A stretch of DNA of 8,418 nt from an uncultured Sphingomonadales bacterium (GTDB lineage: Bacteria; Pseudomonadota; Alphaproteobacteria; Sphingomonadales; Sphingomonadaceae), in contig CAIWFP010000028.1 of assembly GCA_903911985.1 (NCBI GenBank), forward strand, positions 1 to 8,418, in the 5' to 3' direction. A program made the translations under genes and the position numbers. The notes beneath the pieces were generated by a model that saw only the letters and a list, made by a program, of their open reading frames with translations, made no database searches and was not told the origin of the DNA. Of this stretch, positions 5,390 through 8,418 are shown one piece after another; the stretch's first letter is position 1; each line of letters starts with the position of its first letter.

Positions 5390-6730
5390 ATGACTCACAG
5401 CAATATTTCTCGCCCCGCCCCCGAACTGGTGCTGTCCGGCGGCACGGTTCACACTCCTAATGGCCCCCAGATGGTGGATGTCGCCGTGCGCGACGGCAAG
5501 ATCATCGGGCTGGGCAGCTATCCCGATGCGGCTCGCCGTATGGATTGCACCGGCCTCGATATCCTCCCCGGGGTCATCGACAGTCAGGTGCATTTCCGCG
5601 AGCCCGGGCTGGAGCATAAGGAAGACCTCGAATCGGGCAGCCGCGCCGCCGTGATGGGCGGCGTTACCGCCGTGTTCGAAATGCCCAACACCAGCCCCAA
5701 TACCGACACCGAGGAACGGGTGCTCGACAAGCTCAAGCGGGCGGGGCGGCGGATGTGGTGCGATCACGCATTTTATGTGGGCGCCACCAGCGCCAATGCC
5801 GAACATCTCGCCGAGCTGGAGCGCATTCCCGGCACGGCGGGGGTGAAGATCTTCATGGGCGCGTCCACCGGCAGCCTGCTGGTGGCCGAGGATGAGGCCC
5901 TCGCCCGCGTGCTGGCCAGCGGCGTGCGGCGCGTGGCGATCCATGCCGAGGACGAGGCGCGGATGAATGATCGCAAGGATTTGCGCGTGGAGGGCGATGC
6001 CGCCAGCCACCCGGTGTGGCGCGACGACGAGAGCGCGCTGCTGGCCACGCGGCGCATTCTGCGGCTGGCGCGGGTGGCACGGCGGCCGATCCACATATTG
6101 CATATCACCACCCCCGCCGAGCTGGAGCTGATCAGCCAGCACCGCGACATCGCCACCTGCGAGGTGACGCCACAGCACCTGACACTGGCCGCAGAGGAGG
6201 CCTATCCGCGCCTTGGATCCCATGCGCAGATGAACCCGCCGATCCGCTCTGGGGCGCATCGTGACGGGTTGTGGCACTGGGTCGGCCAGGGTGTGGGCGA
6301 TGTCATCGGTTCCGACCACGCGCCGCACACGCGCGAGGAAAAGGCCAAGCCCTATCCCGCCAGCCCCAGCGGCATGCCCGGGGTGCAGACGCTGCTGCCG
6401 CTGATGCTGGATCATGTGGCGAAAGGCCGGCTCACCCTGCCGCGCCTGATCGACATGACCAGCGCCGGGGTTTCCCGCATTTTTGGCCTGCAAAACAAGG
6501 GCCGGATCGCCGTGGGTTGCGACGCGGACTTCAGCGTGGTCGATCGCAAGGGCAGCTTTACCATCAACGAGGACTGGCTGGAAAGCCGCTGCGGCTGGTC
6601 GCCCTTCACCGGCATGGAACTGGAAGGCCGGGTGATCGGCACGGTGGTGCGCGGCCACACGGTGATGTGGGAAGGCCAGCTTGCCAACGAGGCCATGGGC
6701 GAGCCGCTGCGGTTTGCCGGGGCTTTGTAG
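5390..6730 (+). CDS. Dihydroorotase-family amidohydrolase (PyrC/AllB-like) with QxH in place of HxH
   Basis: The 446-residue protein belongs to COG0044, cyclic amidohydrolases that include dihydroorotase of pyrimidine synthesis (carbamoyl-aspartate to dihydroorotate) and allantoinase. Metal-site residues can be followed in order. DSQVHFREPG (64-73) gives H68 and R70, but the first His of the usual HxH is Q66. GVKIFMGASTG (151-161) holds K153, the expected carboxylated lysine. H185 is in AIHAED, H238 in ILHITT, and D309 in GSDHAPH. NPPIR (282-286) is also typical. TIM-barrel length and the C-terminal beta segment are complete. The QVHFREPGLEHKED form is, as I recall, shared by a whole alphaproteobacterial subgroup annotated dihydroorotase, so it is unlikely to be a sequencing error. 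Whether this enzyme is the cell's true PyrC is open, and no symbol is given. A GC-rich G run directly precedes the ATG. Confidence 0.88.
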   Translation: MTHSNISRPAPELVLSGGTVHTPNGPQMVDVAVRDGKIIGLGSYPDAARRMDCTGLDILPGVIDSQVHFREPGLEHKEDLESGSRAAVMGGVTAVFEMPNTSPNTDTEERVLDKLKRAGRRMWCDHAFYVGATSANAEHLAELERIPGTAGVKIFMGASTGSLLVAEDEALARVLASGVRRVAIHAEDEARMNDRKDLRVEGDAASHPVWRDDESALLATRRILRLARVARRPIHILHITTPAELELISQHRDIATCEVTPQHLTLAAEEAYPRLGSHAQMNPPIRSGAHRDGLWHWVGQGVGDVIGSDHAPHTREEKAKPYPASPSGMPGVQTLLPLMLDHVAKGRLTLPRLIDMTSAGVSRIFGLQNKGRIAVGCDADFSVVDRKGSFTINEDWLESRCGWSPFTGMELEGRVIGTVVRGHTVMWEGQLANEAMGEPLRFAGAL

Positions 6731-6750
6731 GTTGTAAGGGGAAAAGCGGG

Positions 6751-6980
6751 AAAGGGGTAGGTGCGAGGGGGTTACCCCCTCGCGCTCCCATTACCGTCTT
6801 CGCGGGGCTCTCCCCCTCAGCGTCGTGCTCTGCCGCGAAGCGGCTTTGAAAGCCTGCGGCGCCACGACGTTGCGCCAAGGGTGAGCCTGCGCACGACGAG
6901 GACATTAATGGGAGCGCGAGGGCCAACCGATTTACGGGGTAAATCGGCACATCAGACGAGTCCCTCGCATCTTCACCCTT
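6751..6980. repeat. Complex palindromic intergenic element with terminal inverted repeats
   Basis: This fills most of the 260-bp gap between two convergent genes. The ends are imperfect inverted repeats: 6751-6769 matches the reverse complement of 6962-6980 at 15 of 19 positions, including a perfect 8-bp core TGCGAGGG/CCCTCGCA. Inside is a perfect 17-bp inverted repeat, CCCTCGCGCTCCCATTA (6777-6793) and its complement at 6906-6922. It continues inward with GTCTTCG (6796-6802) against CGAGGAC (6897-6903, one G-U) and GGCTC/GAGCC (6806-6810, 6883-6887). The left end is also a hairpin, GCGAGGGGG-TTA-CCCCCTCGC (6763-6783), and the right end holds CCGATTTAC-GGG-GTAAATCGG (6927-6947). The core contains CGTCGTG/CACGACG (6821-6827, 6863-6869). 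No open frame, transposase or clear target duplication is seen. It may be a MITE-like or REP-like repeat, or a structured RNA or bidirectional terminator. Confidence 0.75.
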
Positions 6981-6990
6981 CAACCACCCC

Positions 6991-7986
6991 TCAAACCACC
7001 TCGTCCGGCGCCAGCGCGCAAGGGTGCCCCTCGGCGGTTTCCACCTGCAGGGTGGGGTGGCCGATGGTGAAGTGGCGTTTCAATTCGCTGGCCACCGTGT
7101 GCAGGAAGGCGTCGCCCGGATAGCCGCCGGGCATGACGAGGTGGGCGGTGAGGGCGGTTTCGGTCGTGCTCATCGGCCAGATATGGAGGTCGTGCAAGGC
7201 TTCCACGCCCGGCAGGTTCCGCAGGAAATCCCGCACTTCGCCCTCGTTGATGTTTTCGGGCACGGCGGCAAGGCCAAGGCGCACCGAATCGCGCAGCAGG
7301 CCCCAGCTGCCCGCGCCGATGATGGCGGTGATGGCGAGGCTGGTGAGCGGATCGATCCATGTCTTGCCGGTGAGCGTTACCGCAAGCCCGGCCAGCACCA
7401 CGCCGACGGATACCGCCGCATCGGCCAGCAGATGCTGAAAGGCGGCGCGCAGGTTGAGATCATGCGCTTGGCCCCGCGCAAAGAGCAGGGCGCAGATGCC
7501 GTTCACCGCTATGCCCGCCCCGGCCACGGCCATCACCATGGTGCCATGCACCTCTGTGGGGCTGGCGAGATGGCGGATGGTCTCGATCAGGATGGCGCCC
7601 AGCGCCACCCACAGCATGGCGGCATTGGTCATGGCGGCGAGAATGGACGAGCCCTTCAGCCCCCAGGTGAAACGGGCGGAGGGCGGTCGGCTGGCCAGCA
7701 GGCTGGCGCCCCACGACAGCAGCAGCGCCAGCACATCGGCGAAATTATGCCCGGCGTCGGCCAGCAGCGCCATCGAGTGGGAGAACAGGCCCGCCACCAC
7801 CTCGATGATCACGAAGCCGAAGTTCAGCACCACCGCGATGGCAAAGGCCGGGCCGTGAGAGGCGACAGCATGGTGATGCCCCTGCCCATGATGGTGGCCA
7901 CGGTGGTGCCCGTGGTGGTGCCCGTGATCATGGCCGTGCCCGTGATGGTCATGATGCTCGTCAGGGTGGTGGTGGCCCGCGCCCAT
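6991..7986 (-). CDS. Cation diffusion facilitator (CzcD/ZitB-type Zn/Cd exporter) with His-rich N-terminus
   Basis: This is a 331-residue CDF transporter of the inner membrane that exports zinc or related divalent metals by proton exchange. Residues 1-44 contain 22 His, a probable cytoplasmic metal-binding tail. Transmembrane segments follow from about 47. TM2 carries LLADAGHNFAD with the metal-site pair H80/D84. TM5 carries HLLADAAVS with H185/D189. HxxxD in both helices is typical of zinc-type CDFs. The His-rich segment is at the N-terminus, with little His in the TM4-TM5 loop (about 170-180). The C-terminal cytoplasmic domain includes LHDLHIWPMSTTETALTAHLV (264-284, last residues described loosely) and ends by 331. 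The ATG at 7986 has an AAAGGA ribosome site six bases upstream. It lies downstream of mtgA on the same strand, 100 bases away. No metal-regulator gene is in view. Confidence 0.93.
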   Translation of the reverse strand: MGAGHHHPDEHHDHHGHGHDHGHHHGHHRGHHHGQGHHHAVASHGPAFAIAVVLNFGFVIIEVVAGLFSHSMALLADAGHNFADVLALLLSWGASLLASRPPSARFTWGLKGSSILAAMTNAAMLWVALGAILIETIRHLASPTEVHGTMVMAVAGAGIAVNGICALLFARGQAHDLNLRAAFQHLLADAAVSVGVVLAGLAVTLTGKTWIDPLTSLAITAIIGAGSWGLLRDSVRLGLAAVPENINEGEVRDFLRNLPGVEALHDLHIWPMSTTETALTAHLVMPGGYPGDAFLHTVASELKRHFTIGHPTLQVETAEGHPCALAPDEVV

Positions 7987-7990
7987 GCGG

Positions 7991-8008
7991 TGTCCTTTCG
8001 CGCGGACA
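7991..8008 (-). promoter_or_regulatory. Small hairpin covering the CDF ribosome binding site
   Basis: On the minus strand TGTCC (8008-8004) can pair with GGACA (7995-7991). The GGA of the AAAGGA ribosome site lies in the stem, just before the CDF start codon. The stem has only five pairs and an 8-nt loop, so any effect on translation would be mild. Confidence 0.3.
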
Positions 8009-8086
8009 AGGCGGAAGGCCTGACCGTATCTGTCCCCGCTTTAGGGGTGTGGGCGCCCGACTGGCAAGCGTGTCGCTGGGGGATGC

Positions 8087-8418
8087 TCAGTTATAGACGC
8101 AGGAATCCAGATCGTCGCGGCGCACCTCGCCACTGCGGGCGGCGATGACATTGCCGTGGTGGCGAACGCGGCCGGAAGGGTCCACCACCGAGCGTTTCTT
8201 GGGGCTGGGCAGGGCGGCGGCAATGCGCGCGGCCTCCACCTGCGAAAGATGGGCGGCGGAATGGCCATAGTAGCGCCGGGCGCCCGCCTCCACGCCATAG
8301 GTGCCGATGCCGGTTTCCGCGACGTTGAGATAGACCTCCATGATCCGCCGCTTGCCCCAGATCCCCTCGATCAGCACGGTGAACCACGCCTCCAGCGCCT
8401 TCCTCGCATAGCGGGTGA
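8087..8418 (-). CDS. mtgA: Monofunctional biosynthetic peptidoglycan transglycosylase MtgA, C-terminal part (5' end outside window)
   Basis: MtgA is a GT51 glycosyltransferase that polymerises lipid II into glycan chains at the outer face of the inner membrane. The window holds its last 109 residues; the frame stays open to the window edge, so the gene begins beyond 8418. The GTG at 8377 is internal, because the conserved stretch RKALEAWFTVLIEGIWGKRR runs across it. The following RRIMEVYLNVAETG contains the Glu of the GT51 ExYLN motif, the second catalytic-region glutamate in studied members. YGVEAGARRYYGHSAAHLS and EAARIAAALPSPKKRS are also family-typical. The first catalytic motif (EDxxFxxH) and the N-terminal membrane anchor lie outside. 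No transpeptidase domain follows, since the protein stops shortly after. The CDF gene follows after 100 bases. Confidence 0.94.
   Translation of the reverse strand, partial: TRYARKALEAWFTVLIEGIWGKRRIMEVYLNVAETGIGTYGVEAGARRYYGHSAAHLSQVEAARIAAALPSPKKRSVVDPSGRVRHHGNVIAARSGEVRRDDLDSCVYN

Noticed and set aside
5339..6658. 439-codon minus-strand open frame opposite the dihydroorotase gene
   Set aside because: It is a high-GC shadow: the plus-strand frame encodes a complete recognisable amidohydrolase, while this product is His/Gly/Ala-rich with no family motifs.
6763..6783. Simple rho-independent terminator for the dihydroorotase gene
   Set aside because: The 9-bp stem is perfect but has no T run after it on either strand, and its right arm is shared with the larger palindromic element.
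7900..7960. Short repeats resembling a CRISPR or tandem-repeat array
   Set aside because: They are His/Gly codon repeats within the CDF coding sequence, with no spacer pattern.
7024..8148. 374-codon plus-strand open frame opposite the CDF gene
   Set aside because: It is antisense to a well-conserved transporter; its apparent repeats only mirror the His codons.

Overview
The window reads as ordinary chromosome from a high-GC alphaproteobacterium, most likely a sphingomonad (Novosphingobium or Sphingobium-like). This is inferred from protein sequence style, strong G/C preference at third codon positions and the gene set. No rRNA, tRNA, CRISPR array, phage gene or transposase was seen.

Layout. 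Positions 1-1156 (+) carry the end of a molybdenum-cofactor operon: the 3' part of moaA, then moaD and moaE nearly touching. A small Ala-rich lipoprotein gene (1185-1802, -) converges on it. A divergent region of about 290 bp (1803-2088) holds an 85-bp foldable palindromic structure, a candidate sigma-70-type promoter and a leader hairpin ahead of the ribosomal protein operon rplU-rpmA (2089-2680, +). After rpmA there is a run of stem-loops ending in a convincing rho-independent terminator (2779-2811) and one more hairpin, then a RimJ/RimL-type GNAT acetyltransferase (2937-3545, +). Converging on it are a COG3687/PF10118-type predicted metal-dependent hydrolase (3578-4447, -) and, upstream of that, ygfZ (4596-5342, -). 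YgfZ is divergent from a dihydroorotase-family gene (5390-6730, +) whose metal-binding HxH motif reads QxH. The minus-strand genes at the right end are a zinc/cadmium-type CDF exporter with a strongly His-rich N-terminus (6991-7986) and the C-terminal part of mtgA (8087 to the window end).

Functions. The moa genes make molybdopterin: MoaA starts from GTP, and MoaD with MoaE form molybdopterin synthase. L21 and L27 are large-subunit ribosomal proteins. YgfZ supports iron-sulfur enzymes, and MoaA is an Fe-S enzyme, but the genes are not adjacent and no link is claimed. MtgA polymerises peptidoglycan glycan chains. The CDF protein exports divalent metals.

The most unusual part is not a gene. 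The roughly 260-bp convergent gap between the dihydroorotase gene and the CDF gene (6731-6990) is almost filled by a nested, self-complementary structure: imperfect 19-bp terminal inverted repeats, a perfect 17-bp inner inverted repeat, and several hairpins whose arms have alternative partners. It looks like a non-autonomous palindromic repeat or a structured RNA element. A genome-wide search would settle this.
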